64,000 bases of DNA from an uncultured Alistipes sp. (GTDB taxonomy: Bacteria; Bacteroidota; Bacteroidia; Bacteroidales; Rikenellaceae). Each line of letters opens with the position of its first letter. Position 1 is the first letter of the stretch. The position numbers and the translations under genes are program-made. Where the stretch lies: the NCBI GenBank assembly GCA_949286165.1, contig CASDZK010000043.1, positions 1 through 64,000 on the forward strand, given 5' to 3'. The notes beneath the pieces are model-generated. The model did no database searches. It saw only the letters and a list, made by a program, of their open reading frames with translations, and was not told the origin of the DNA. Positions 8,884 through 16,592 of this stretch are shown here, one piece after another.

Positions 8884-9939
8884 TTATCTCAATTTTTCCA
8901 CATAATCCCGGATATTCTGTTCCCGTTCTTTACGGCAAATCAACAAAGCGTCTCCGCTATCCGCCACGATATATCCCTCCAATCCTTCCACAACGGCCTT
9001 TTTCCCGTCGGGAATCTTAATGACAGAATCCGTCGTATGAACGGCAACCACATGCTCCGTCAGACAAGCATTGCCGTCGCCGTCTTTCTCCGCATGCATA
9101 TACAGCGATCCCCAGGTCCCCACGTCGGACCACCCGAAATCGCCGCAACAGACATATACGTTCCGCGCGTGCTCCATCACGCCGTAATCGATGGAAATAT
9201 TATCGCATTCCGGATAAATGGAATCGATGAACAACTGTTCGGCCGGGGTATTGTAAACGTCCGTTCCGCGAGAAAAAGCCGTCGCCACGTCGGGAATAAA
9301 GGCCGACATGGCTTTGATGATGCTTTTGACGCTCCAGATGAAAATTCCGGAATTCCAGAAAAATTCTCCGCTTTCCAGAAAAGCCCGGGCCGTATCGACA
9401 TTGGGTTTTTCCGTAAACGTCTTTACCCGGCAAACCCCGTTTTCCCGCTTTTCATCGCTTACCTGTATATAGCCGTACCCCGTTTCGGGACGGTTCGGAT
9501 GAATTCCGATCGTCATCAACACATCGTTTTTTTCCGCGAAATCCAAACTGTCCTGCACGATCTTCTCAAACTGGTGCTGGTTGGTCACGATATGGTCCGA
9601 AGGCGTAACGATCATCGTCGCGAACGGATCGATCGTCGCGATCCGATAAGCGGCATAGGCAATGCAGGGGGCCGTATTCCGCCGGACCGGTTCGCACAAT
9701 ATCTGCGACTCGGAAATTTCCGGCAACTGCTCCAATACCAGTTCCCGATGCTGCCGGTTGGTTACGATAATGAAATTTTCAGCCGGGATAAAAGCGTTGA
9801 AACGTTCGAAAGTCTGCTGAATGAACGTCCGGCCGGTCCCGAATATGTCGATGAATTGTTTCGGTTTTTCCTCCTTGCTGAGCGGCCAGAAGCGGCTCCC
9901 GATTCCGCCGGCCATAATTACGCAATAACGGTTACTCAT
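8884..9939 (-). CDS. manC: Mannose-1-phosphate guanylyltransferase
   Basis: This cytoplasmic enzyme makes GDP-mannose from mannose-1-phosphate and GTP, feeding O-glycans, capsule and fucose synthesis. The 351-residue protein shows the signature GGIGSRFWPLSKEEKPKQF at the N-terminus, TPSDHIV near residue 105, the FTEKP block and the WNSGIFIW stretch of the nucleotidyltransferase fold. It lacks the C-terminal isomerase domain of two-domain ManC/AlgA proteins. The ATG at 9939 is chosen because the longer frame begins with TTG at 9960, inside the -7 element at 9958-9965. It is a single gene on the minus strand. Confidence 0.93.
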   Translation of the reverse strand: MSNRYCVIMAGGIGSRFWPLSKEEKPKQFIDIFGTGRTFIQQTFERFNAFIPAENFIIVTNRQHRELVLEQLPEISESQILCEPVRRNTAPCIAYAAYRIATIDPFATMIVTPSDHIVTNQHQFEKIVQDSLDFAEKNDVLMTIGIHPNRPETGYGYIQVSDEKRENGVCRVKTFTEKPNVDTARAFLESGEFFWNSGIFIWSVKSIIKAMSAFIPDVATAFSRGTDVYNTPAEQLFIDSIYPECDNISIDYGVMEHARNVYVCCGDFGWSDVGTWGSLYMHAEKDGDGNACLTEHVVAVHTTDSVIKIPDGKKAVVEGLEGYIVADSGDALLICRKEREQNIRDYVEKLR

Positions 9940-9957
9940 ATTTTCATGGTTTTGCGA

Positions 9958-9965
9958 CAAATATA
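9958..9965 (-). promoter_or_regulatory. manC promoter, -7 element
   Basis: The plus strand caaatata gives TATATTTG on the minus strand, matching TAnnTTTG. It overlaps the upstream TTG start of the longer frame, which decides the manC start at 9939. Confidence 0.55.
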
Positions 9966-10110
9966 GTGAAATAAAACGGAAAGACCGAAGCTGTGTTTCA
10001 GAAGAAAGGGCGGCCGAACCCGCGACAAAACCGGGAAACGGGGAACCGGCCGGAAAAACGGAAACGTTTTTTTAACAAAATATTCATACCTTGCCCATCC
10101 ATACCGAATC

Positions 10111-10155
10111 AAAAAAACGAAAAAAACGAAAAAAACGAAAAAAACGAAAAAAACG
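10111..10155 (+). repeat. Five exact copies of a 9-bp repeat before the GNAT gene
   Basis: The unit aaaaaaacg is repeated five times without change, ending four bases before the ATG at 10160. Read in frame from 10091 it would encode a Lys-Lys-Arg repeat, but it more likely forms the A-rich leader that Bacteroidota ribosomes favour. Nine-base units keep any upstream frame open but change leader length. Confidence 0.9.
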
Positions 10156-10159
10156 AAAT

Positions 10160-10654
10160 ATGGAAACTTTTCGAATCTGCGAACCGAACGGCTGCGTTGC
10201 CGACCTCTCCCGCATGGTCCGGGACCTCGGAAACCTGCTGGAACAACTGACGTCCTCTCCGGTACGGTTTACCGAAAACGAGTTGCAGGCGATGCTGTCC
10301 GACAAGAACAGCCGGCTTTTCCTGCTTTTTCTCGGGGAAAAAATCGTCGGCATGCTGACGTTAGCCCGTTACCGAACTCCCACGGGCGTCAAAATCTGGA
10401 TCGAAGACGTCGCGGTGGACCGCAATTTCAGAGGGAGGAAATTAGGCCGCCTACTGGTAGAACACGCAATAAAAAAGGCCCAGGCGTGGGGACCGGGGAG
10501 CTTGATGCTGACGTCGAACCCGTCCCGCATAGCGGCCAACCGGCTCTATTCGTCCGCCGGATTCACATTGAAACCGACCAACGTCTATAAAATGGACCTC
10601 CGGGAAACTACCGCCGGCCTTCCTGCCTCTCCGCCGGAAACGGAAATCCAGTAA
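10160..10654 (+). CDS. GNAT-family N-acetyltransferase
   Basis: This 164-residue protein has the GNAT core: the strand IWIEDVAVDRNFRGRKLGR containing the acetyl-CoA pyrophosphate loop RGRKLGR (Q/RxxGxG/A type), then LLVEHAIKKA and the C-terminal NPSRIAANRLYSSAGF block. The acceptor is unknown; candidates are amino acids, peptides or small amines in the cytoplasm. I chose the ATG at 10160 because the frame open from 10091 is only a Lys/Arg repeat encoded by a tandem DNA repeat. No operon partner lies near; a dispersed repeat follows at 10675. Confidence 0.88.
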   Translation: METFRICEPNGCVADLSRMVRDLGNLLEQLTSSPVRFTENELQAMLSDKNSRLFLLFLGEKIVGMLTLARYRTPTGVKIWIEDVAVDRNFRGRKLGRLLVEHAIKKAQAWGPGSLMLTSNPSRIAANRLYSSAGFTLKPTNVYKMDLRETTAGLPASPPETEIQ

Positions 10655-10674
10655 AATGCATGAGAGTATCGAAT

Positions 10675-10728
10675 AGCTCTCTTTCATATTTTACCGGCAA
10701 GTTGAAGTCAAAAAGGCTTCATCTGCTA
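10675..10728 (+). repeat. Dispersed repeat, copy A
   Basis: The core accggcaagtt followed by tcaaaaaggcttcatctgc matches copies near 34921-35015 (opposite strand) and 50568-50660. The flanking ctctttcat is also shared with the second copy. Function unknown. Confidence 0.6.
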
Positions 10729-10761
10729 TATGTTACTGCCTTCCAATTTTTTTCCGTCTAT

Positions 10762-12531
10762 TTACCGTACCCAGCTGCGGTATTTATCGACCGTTTCCGC
10801 CAAACTGCCGTTCCGGACTCCCGAAACGCCCTCTTCCCCGGTCAGGCTGAAAGCGAACGGTTCGTATAAAGTCGGGCAATCCGGATGCTTTTTCAATTCG
10901 TTCCATTCGTTCCATAGCGCGTCATAACGCGACAACGCATCCCGTACCGCCGTTTTATCCAATACGCCGGACAATTCGTATTCCTTACCGTAGAGAAACA
11001 ACTCCTGAGCCAGCGCGGCAATGCCGTGCTTGATTCGGCCGTAAGTCGCCGATACCCGGAGAAACTCTTCCCGGGACTTGTCGTTCATCCGGATTCCCCC
11101 GGCCAACCGCTCGATTTCGGCCCAGATTTCGCCGGCTTCCCGCTTTTCCTCCAACAAACGGCGTTGCATGTCTCCTTTGACCACATAAGTCATGAAACCG
11201 GAAAGCGAATTTTCGCCCGAAAAATACTGATCGCGCGTCCACCAGATATTGAATCCGCTACGTCCGGGATCAATCAGACTGTACTGCGCCCGGACCACCC
11301 CCTTCTCCGCCAGTTTCAGCAACCGGACAAAGTCGGGAACGGATGCCCGTTTCACACCCACCCGGCGGGCCGTCGCCTCCAACACTTCCGCTTCCGTCAG
11401 GGAGGTATCGCGGCTCCAAATTGCCGCAGCCAGCGTATTCACATCGCACCACAACTCATCGGAAATATACGGTCCGCGCCAACCTCCGCCGCGCGACCAT
11501 GTCCAGATGCCGCGAAAACGAGCGTCTCCGGCAAATTCGGCCACACCCTGCGGTCCCTCCGGCAACAGCCGTTCGTTCTCTTCGAACCCGTTCAGCATGC
11601 CGCCGAACACATAAACCGGATGGGCCCCTTTCCCGCAATATTCGGGTTGTCCCTGAAATTCGACGATGAACGGATGCTTCCCGGCCCCGATCGTCCGGTT
11701 GAAACGGACCAGCCGATGAAAATCCCCTTCGGTATATTTGATCGAAAACACCAGATTCGGATGCGGCTCCACCCGGTCGGTAATCCGCCGGAACATATCG
11801 GCGGAAGTATGGAAAGAGTCCATCCCCCAAGTCCGGTAAAACAATTTCTTGCCGTGTTTCTCGCACACCCATTCCCGCAACAGGCCGATGAACTTCACGT
11901 GCGCTTCGATGCCCGCCTCCCCCCGCTCGCGAACGGGACTTCCTCCGGAATGGTAAGGCGTATCGTACAGGTAAGTCTCCCCGAAACGGACGACCAGCCC
12001 GTCCAGTTCGGGAAACAGGGCGAATATTTCATCGATCTGCGCCCGCATGACCGTCTCGGTCAGCGGCTGGTTGATATCCGGCGCCATACGGCCGTGGATC
12101 ACATCGAACGAAGCCCGACGTTCGTCGGGGCGCACCAGCCGGTCTTTGTATTTTTCCAACAGCAACGTCGGCAGCACCATCACATCGGTAAAGGCGTAAA
12201 CGGCCATTCCCTTTTTCTTCGCTTCGCGCAACTTGCCGCTTACCTCTTTCCGTTTGTTCAATATCCATTCCCGTTCCTTCGAGCCTTCGGGGATTACCCC
12301 TTCGTCGAAAGCATCGTACGTCAATGCGCATTGCACATGCCATTGCGGAACCATGCCGTTGAACCCCGCCTTCCGCAAAAAAGCGGGATCGTTGTACTTC
12401 GATACCGTAGCCGGCTCTCCCGGATTGTTATGCACCATATCGAACAGCCAAGGCAACCGGTCCGACTGGGCGGAAACGGCCAGGCTCAATCCCCCGAACA
12501 GGCAGGCAAAAATTTTTCCTCTTATGTTCAT
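10762..12531 (-). CDS. Secreted glycosidase-like protein, GH67-like
   Basis: This 589-residue protein has a signal peptide (cleavage near AVSAQ) and should be periplasmic or surface exposed. The layout resembles alpha-glucuronidase-type GH67 barrels: an acid-containing LDGLVVRFGETY stretch near residue 180, the HPFIVEFQGQPEYCGKG block near residue 285, WTWSRGGGWRGPY near residue 345, and an AAIWSRDTSLTEAE helix like the GH67 C-terminal region. I cannot confirm catalytic residues or substrate, so a GH67-like TIM-barrel hydrolase is the best guess. It lies seven bases after the 12539-14398 gene and is likely the last gene of a three-gene secreted-hydrolase operon. Confidence 0.5.
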   Translation of the reverse strand: MNIRGKIFACLFGGLSLAVSAQSDRLPWLFDMVHNNPGEPATVSKYNDPAFLRKAGFNGMVPQWHVQCALTYDAFDEGVIPEGSKEREWILNKRKEVSGKLREAKKKGMAVYAFTDVMVLPTLLLEKYKDRLVRPDERRASFDVIHGRMAPDINQPLTETVMRAQIDEIFALFPELDGLVVRFGETYLYDTPYHSGGSPVRERGEAGIEAHVKFIGLLREWVCEKHGKKLFYRTWGMDSFHTSADMFRRITDRVEPHPNLVFSIKYTEGDFHRLVRFNRTIGAGKHPFIVEFQGQPEYCGKGAHPVYVFGGMLNGFEENERLLPEGPQGVAEFAGDARFRGIWTWSRGGGWRGPYISDELWCDVNTLAAAIWSRDTSLTEAEVLEATARRVGVKRASVPDFVRLLKLAEKGVVRAQYSLIDPGRSGFNIWWTRDQYFSGENSLSGFMTYVVKGDMQRRLLEEKREAGEIWAEIERLAGGIRMNDKSREEFLRVSATYGRIKHGIAALAQELFLYGKEYELSGVLDKTAVRDALSRYDALWNEWNELKKHPDCPTLYEPFAFSLTGEEGVSGVRNGSLAETVDKYRSWVR

Positions 12532-12538
12532 ACGCCGG

Positions 12539-14398
12539 TTATAAATTCCATTCCAACAAGGTTTTACCTTCCGTGTTCAACACCGTTACCGTCAGCGCAC
12601 CGCCCCGTTTCTTCAATACGGTCAGAGTAGCACCGTCCAACGTAGGCGCGCCTCCTACGATAACCGGATAGTTATTGCCGTCTTCCCCCTTTTCATAATG
12701 GGCGAAACGGTGCGTATGAGCGTTCAGACTGATATCGAAAGGCGCCTTGGACAACAAGGGCGTCCACAATTCCCGGCAAGGATGGTATTTGCCCAAATCG
12801 GCGCCGTAAATGGGAATATGATGCAGCAATATCCTTTTTTCCGCCTTTTTAAACGGTTTGGAAGCCAACTCTTTTTTCAAAAACTCCACCTGATTCTCGC
12901 GCAAAGAAGTAAAGTCGTTCAACCCGTAATACACCCACGTATCGTCCGGCTTGTCCTCCCCGCAGTCCAACATGACGAACCGGGTATCGCCCCAACTGAA
13001 CGCCCCGTAGGTCCTGTCGCCCACGTAGTCCAGCAGATCGCGCAACTTGATCGAATAGGCATTGCGGATCTCATGGTTTCCCCGCAGATAGAACACGGGA
13101 ACCCCATCGGCTCCCACCGTTTCGTGCAGAACCGTCATGAACGACAATACCTCCGCTTCGTTCTTCGGATCGTCAATGCAGTCGCCGTTGAATATCGCGA
13201 AATCGTACCCGATGTCCGGCAACAATGCGGCGAAACGGTTCAGCACCGCCTTGTTCTTATGCAGGTCGTTGAACACTACGGCGGTAAAATCGGTCCCGCG
13301 GTCGTCCGGCATGGTAAAGGAACGGACCCCGGAACAGGCCGTCGCCCCGAACTCCTTGTAATACGCCTGATAGAGGGTTATTTCTTTGGAGCATACCCGA
13401 TAATAGTAAGTTTTCCCCGGTTCCAACCCTTCCAGCCGGATTTTATGATGTTTATTGCCGGCCACGACCTGCCCGTCCACCAGCGTATGCGCCTTCCGTC
13501 CCAATTCGGGCGTCGTTCCGTATTCCACCCAGCCGTACACCGGGACATTCGTCAGCCACGATACCGTAATGCCGCCACCCACCGGATTCTGCAAGAAAGG
13601 CTGCGTCCGCATGATAGCTGCACTGTCGGCGGCAATCCGCACATCGGCGAACAGCGGGCGATGGTCCGATGCCACCGGTTCGTCCATAACCTGCCTCGAA
13701 ACTACGGTATAAGCGTGTCCGCCGGACGTATAGCCGAAAATATAATCGATACAATCTTTCGGCTCGTCGGCCGGGCAGGTCGGTTTCTTCGGATCATTCA
13801 ATACCTTGAAATCTTTTTTCAACTCCGTAATGACCGGAGATTCGGGAACAGAATTCAAGTCCCCGGCAAAAAATACGGGTTTCCGCACTCCGGACAAAGC
13901 CTCGCGAAGAATCGCCACCGACGCCTCCGCATCGGCCGCCGTCAAAGAGAAGTGGGCGGCGCAAAACAGATAATCGTCGAACTCCGCAATCAGCAGCACC
14001 CGGGCTTCTTCCCGACCGGGGAGAGGAATCCTCCGGCATTGCAACGGCTTTTCCTTCGACAAGATGCCGATGCCGTATTTCCCGCCCTGAAATTCGATAG
14101 CCGCGGCATAAGTGCCGAACATCCCCGTCCGGAGGGCGAGTTCCTGTAACACGTATTTCCCTTTCGAACGCTGCGTCACGCTATCCAGCTCCTGCACGGA
14201 CACAATGTCAGGCCCCGCTTTCCGGATAACCGCCGCCGTCCGGTCGTAATCCCGCACATTGTCGATTCCCACGCCTCCGCGCACATTGAAACTCATCACA
14301 CGCACCGTGTTCTCTTCCTTTTCGTACAGCGGCCGGGCTTGCAGGGAAAGCGTTCCGCACAGCAACGTCAGGGCCGTCAATATCCTTTTCGCATTCAT
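12539..14398 (-). CDS. Fusion of EEP-type phosphohydrolase and metallophosphatase
   Basis: This secreted 619-residue protein joins two phosphoester-hydrolase modules. After a signal peptide (about 1-21), residues 30-255 form an endonuclease/exonuclease/phosphatase domain, with VMSFNVRGGVG, QELD, FFAGDLNSVPESPV and a terminal SDHRPLFADV block. A fibronectin-like purple-acid-phosphatase N domain follows (about 265-365). Then comes a calcineurin-like phosphatase with FNDLH, FNGDCIDD, LRGNHEIR, LLHHIPIYG and NAHTHRF, which supply the metal ligands. Likely substrates are phosphodiesters such as nucleic acids, phospholipids or inositol phosphates. It sits between the SGNH and GH67-like genes on the minus strand, with short gaps. 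Confidence 0.85.
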   Translation of the reverse strand: MNAKRILTALTLLCGTLSLQARPLYEKEENTVRVMSFNVRGGVGIDNVRDYDRTAAVIRKAGPDIVSVQELDSVTQRSKGKYVLQELALRTGMFGTYAAAIEFQGGKYGIGILSKEKPLQCRRIPLPGREEARVLLIAEFDDYLFCAAHFSLTAADAEASVAILREALSGVRKPVFFAGDLNSVPESPVITELKKDFKVLNDPKKPTCPADEPKDCIDYIFGYTSGGHAYTVVSRQVMDEPVASDHRPLFADVRIAADSAAIMRTQPFLQNPVGGGITVSWLTNVPVYGWVEYGTTPELGRKAHTLVDGQVVAGNKHHKIRLEGLEPGKTYYYRVCSKEITLYQAYYKEFGATACSGVRSFTMPDDRGTDFTAVVFNDLHKNKAVLNRFAALLPDIGYDFAIFNGDCIDDPKNEAEVLSFMTVLHETVGADGVPVFYLRGNHEIRNAYSIKLRDLLDYVGDRTYGAFSWGDTRFVMLDCGEDKPDDTWVYYGLNDFTSLRENQVEFLKKELASKPFKKAEKRILLHHIPIYGADLGKYHPCRELWTPLLSKAPFDISLNAHTHRFAHYEKGEDGNNYPVIVGGAPTLDGATLTVLKKRGGALTVTVLNTEGKTLLEWNL

Positions 14399-14422
14399 CG
14401 TTTTATTTTTTATACCATTATT

Positions 14423-16159
14423 TCACTTCACGAACGTCTCTCCGATCCGCCGGTAGCCCGCCTGATTCAGATGCAGCCCGTCCTGCAGGTAATATTGCGG
14501 ATCCATTTTCCCGTCAGGACCGGTCAACAAAGGCGTCAAATCCAGAAATTCCGTATTCGTCTCCCGCGCCATCGCCTCCAGATCGGCATTGAGCCGTTTC
14601 AAATGGGCCTCTTCTCCCCGGCGGGGCGGAATTCCGACCAAACGCAACGAAGCCGCAGGCTGCCGGTAACGAATCGCCCCCAGCAGAAACCGGATTCCCT
14701 CCACGATCTCTTCGTCGGGAACGTCGTTCAGATTGTTCGTCCCGATCATCACGACAATCTTGTCCGCCCGGTAACCGTCCAGTTCCCCATGATATACCCG
14801 CCATAACAGATTTTCGATCCGGTCCCAGCCGAATCCCAGGTTAATCGCTCCGAGCGGAGCGACGGTACGGTTCCATCCGGCGCTGTCCCGGGCAATCCGG
14901 AAAGCCGGTTCCCCGCCCCAGTGATGCGTCAGCGAATTGCCCAACAGCAACAGTTCAGGCGACCGCTCCCGGCAAAGGGACAACACCTGCTCGTGACGTT
15001 CGCGCCACTCGTAATTTCCCGGTTCCCTGCGCTGGGTTACCGGCTGTTGCGTAGAGAACCGTCCGACCGGCTCGTGCAGCACCTCCCGCAGTTTCCTTTC
15101 ATACGCAGCCGCCAGAGCCGCCATGCCGTAATCGTTCGGATGCACCCCTTCCACCGTAGCGTCCAGGGGCTGCGCCATCTCCTCCGCCGTAAACAGATAC
15201 AACGCCTCCGTCTTTTCCGCTTTCAAACGCTCGTAAGCCTGCCGCACGGCCTCGTTGCAAACCGTATAAAGCTCCTTTTGCCGCGCGCTCGAACTGCCGT
15301 GAGGATAACCGGCGTGTTCCGACAAAATCAGCGGAACTCCGGGCCGTACCTTTTTCAGTCTCCGGACCGCCCGGACAATGCTGTCCGCCAAACGATCCCG
15401 GTCCATCCCCGTCAGGTTGGGCATACAATCGAACACGTACGCTTTGGCGTCCACCTCCGCCAGCAGGTCGATAACCGCATCCTCCAGTTTTCCGTTTCCC
15501 GAAAAACCCATATTGACCAGTTCGCCGCCCAACCGGCGGGTCAGGATATTGGTCCACGCCATACCGGGACGGGAAGCGCAGGCCCCCTGCGCAATGGATG
15601 TGCCGTACACCACGACAGGACGTTCCTGCGTAGCCGGAGCGAAAACGAACCGGCTTTCTTCATCCACGCCGATCTCCAACCATTTTACCCGGTTGTAAAG
15701 CGGCAGAAACAACCGGTACTCGCGTCCGTAAGGCGATTCCGTATCCAATGAGGCGTAATGATAGACAATCGTGTCGGCAAACCGGTAAGTTCCCCCGCAC
15801 CACAACTCCTTTCCGTGTTTATCCACAGCGTAAAGATCCACGCCCGATACGCCCGTCGCAGGCATGTGGGGCATGGCGAAATCGTGTTCCACCCCGTAAC
15901 GGACGGAGATGTTCGGGGAGTCGGTATAAAAACGCAGGTACAAACCGGCGCTCTGGCATCCCAGGTACCAGATCCCTTCGCGCACTTGCGCCCGGGCCTT
16001 ATCGGGCAGCCGATGATAAATATGGCTGCGGATGTCCGTTTTCCATCCTTGTCCTCCGACCACCTGCTGCGCCTCGCGTTGCGGATCGAACCAACGGATG
16101 GCGGCCGTTCCCTGCAAAAAACTTCCCAGGAACCCGACAAACAATAACAAAAATTTCAT
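14423..16159 (-). CDS. Secreted protein with two SGNH/GDSL hydrolase domains
   Basis: This 578-residue protein has a signal peptide starting at the ATG at 16159; the longer frame to 16201 adds an unrelated basic leader. The N-terminal half has a GxDLY-type beta domain (GVSGVDLYAV) and a first SGNH module with the nucleophile block VVYGTSIAQGA (Ser188), NMGFSGNGKLE and HPNDYGM. The C-terminal half is a second SGNH module with LLLGNSLTHHWGG, MIGTNNLNDV and DGLHLNQAGY. Such enzymes remove acetyl or other esters from glycans. It is the first gene of the three-gene minus-strand operon, so it likely prepares substrate for the downstream glycosidase. Confidence 0.88.
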   Translation of the reverse strand: MKFLLLFVGFLGSFLQGTAAIRWFDPQREAQQVVGGQGWKTDIRSHIYHRLPDKARAQVREGIWYLGCQSAGLYLRFYTDSPNISVRYGVEHDFAMPHMPATGVSGVDLYAVDKHGKELWCGGTYRFADTIVYHYASLDTESPYGREYRLFLPLYNRVKWLEIGVDEESRFVFAPATQERPVVVYGTSIAQGACASRPGMAWTNILTRRLGGELVNMGFSGNGKLEDAVIDLLAEVDAKAYVFDCMPNLTGMDRDRLADSIVRAVRRLKKVRPGVPLILSEHAGYPHGSSSARQKELYTVCNEAVRQAYERLKAEKTEALYLFTAEEMAQPLDATVEGVHPNDYGMAALAAAYERKLREVLHEPVGRFSTQQPVTQRREPGNYEWRERHEQVLSLCRERSPELLLLGNSLTHHWGGEPAFRIARDSAGWNRTVAPLGAINLGFGWDRIENLLWRVYHGELDGYRADKIVVMIGTNNLNDVPDEEIVEGIRFLLGAIRYRQPAASLRLVGIPPRRGEEAHLKRLNADLEAMARETNTEFLDLTPLLTGPDGKMDPQYYLQDGLHLNQAGYRRIGETFVK

Positions 16160-16200
16160 CCGATTTTTCAATATTCGAGAAAAAACAAGGTTCTTCAGCA

Positions 16201-16208
16201 CAAAGATA
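16201..16208 (-). promoter_or_regulatory. SGNH operon promoter, -7 element
   Basis: The plus strand caaagata is TATCTTTG on the minus strand, about 42 bp ahead of the SGNH start. No clear -33 box is seen. Confidence 0.45.
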
Positions 16209-16558
16209 ATCTTTTATTCCAAATCGATTATCGGATCCTGTTCCGATTTTCGATTTGCGTCAGACAGATTCAGCCGGTCTTTTCCAAGAGCATGGCAACC
16301 CGCGTCGAAGGAAAAGCCGATAAAAGATACCGGTTAATCAAAAATGTCCACGGATAGCCTCACGACCGTCCGAATCCGGCAAAAAACGCCTCTCCGCCCA
16401 ATAAAAGAACCGTTCCACAAGACCTATTTATTTCTGGAAATGCTTTACGACAATCCGGTCGTTTTCGTCACTCCGACAAACGGAGGTAAGGCTTGCATAT
16501 CCAATCGTGTAAAATATTCGATTTTAAGAAGAAAAGAGCGGGATATCGCTTTTTTTTA

Positions 16559-16566
16559 TACTTTTG
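16559..16566 (+). promoter_or_regulatory. ileS promoter, -7 element
   Basis: TACTTTTG matches TAnnTTTG 27 bp ahead of the ileS ATG. The -33 region is A/T-rich without a clear TTTG. Confidence 0.5.
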
Positions 16567-16592
16567 CAATTTGATAAAACCAAGCGATAAAT

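Larger units (their letters stand above)
16160..16592. other. Divergent intergenic region, promoters of the SGNH operon and ileS
   Basis: No gene is supported in this 433-bp gap. It holds a minus-strand -7 element at 16201-16208 (TATCTTTG) for the SGNH operon and a plus-strand TACTTTTG at 16559-16566 for ileS. The middle has no obvious hairpin or repeat. Confidence 0.6.

Noticed and set aside
10091..10159. Lys/Arg-repeat N-terminus of the acetyltransferase
   Set aside because: The peptide comes from a 9-bp DNA repeat, and the GNAT domain is complete from the ATG at 10160.
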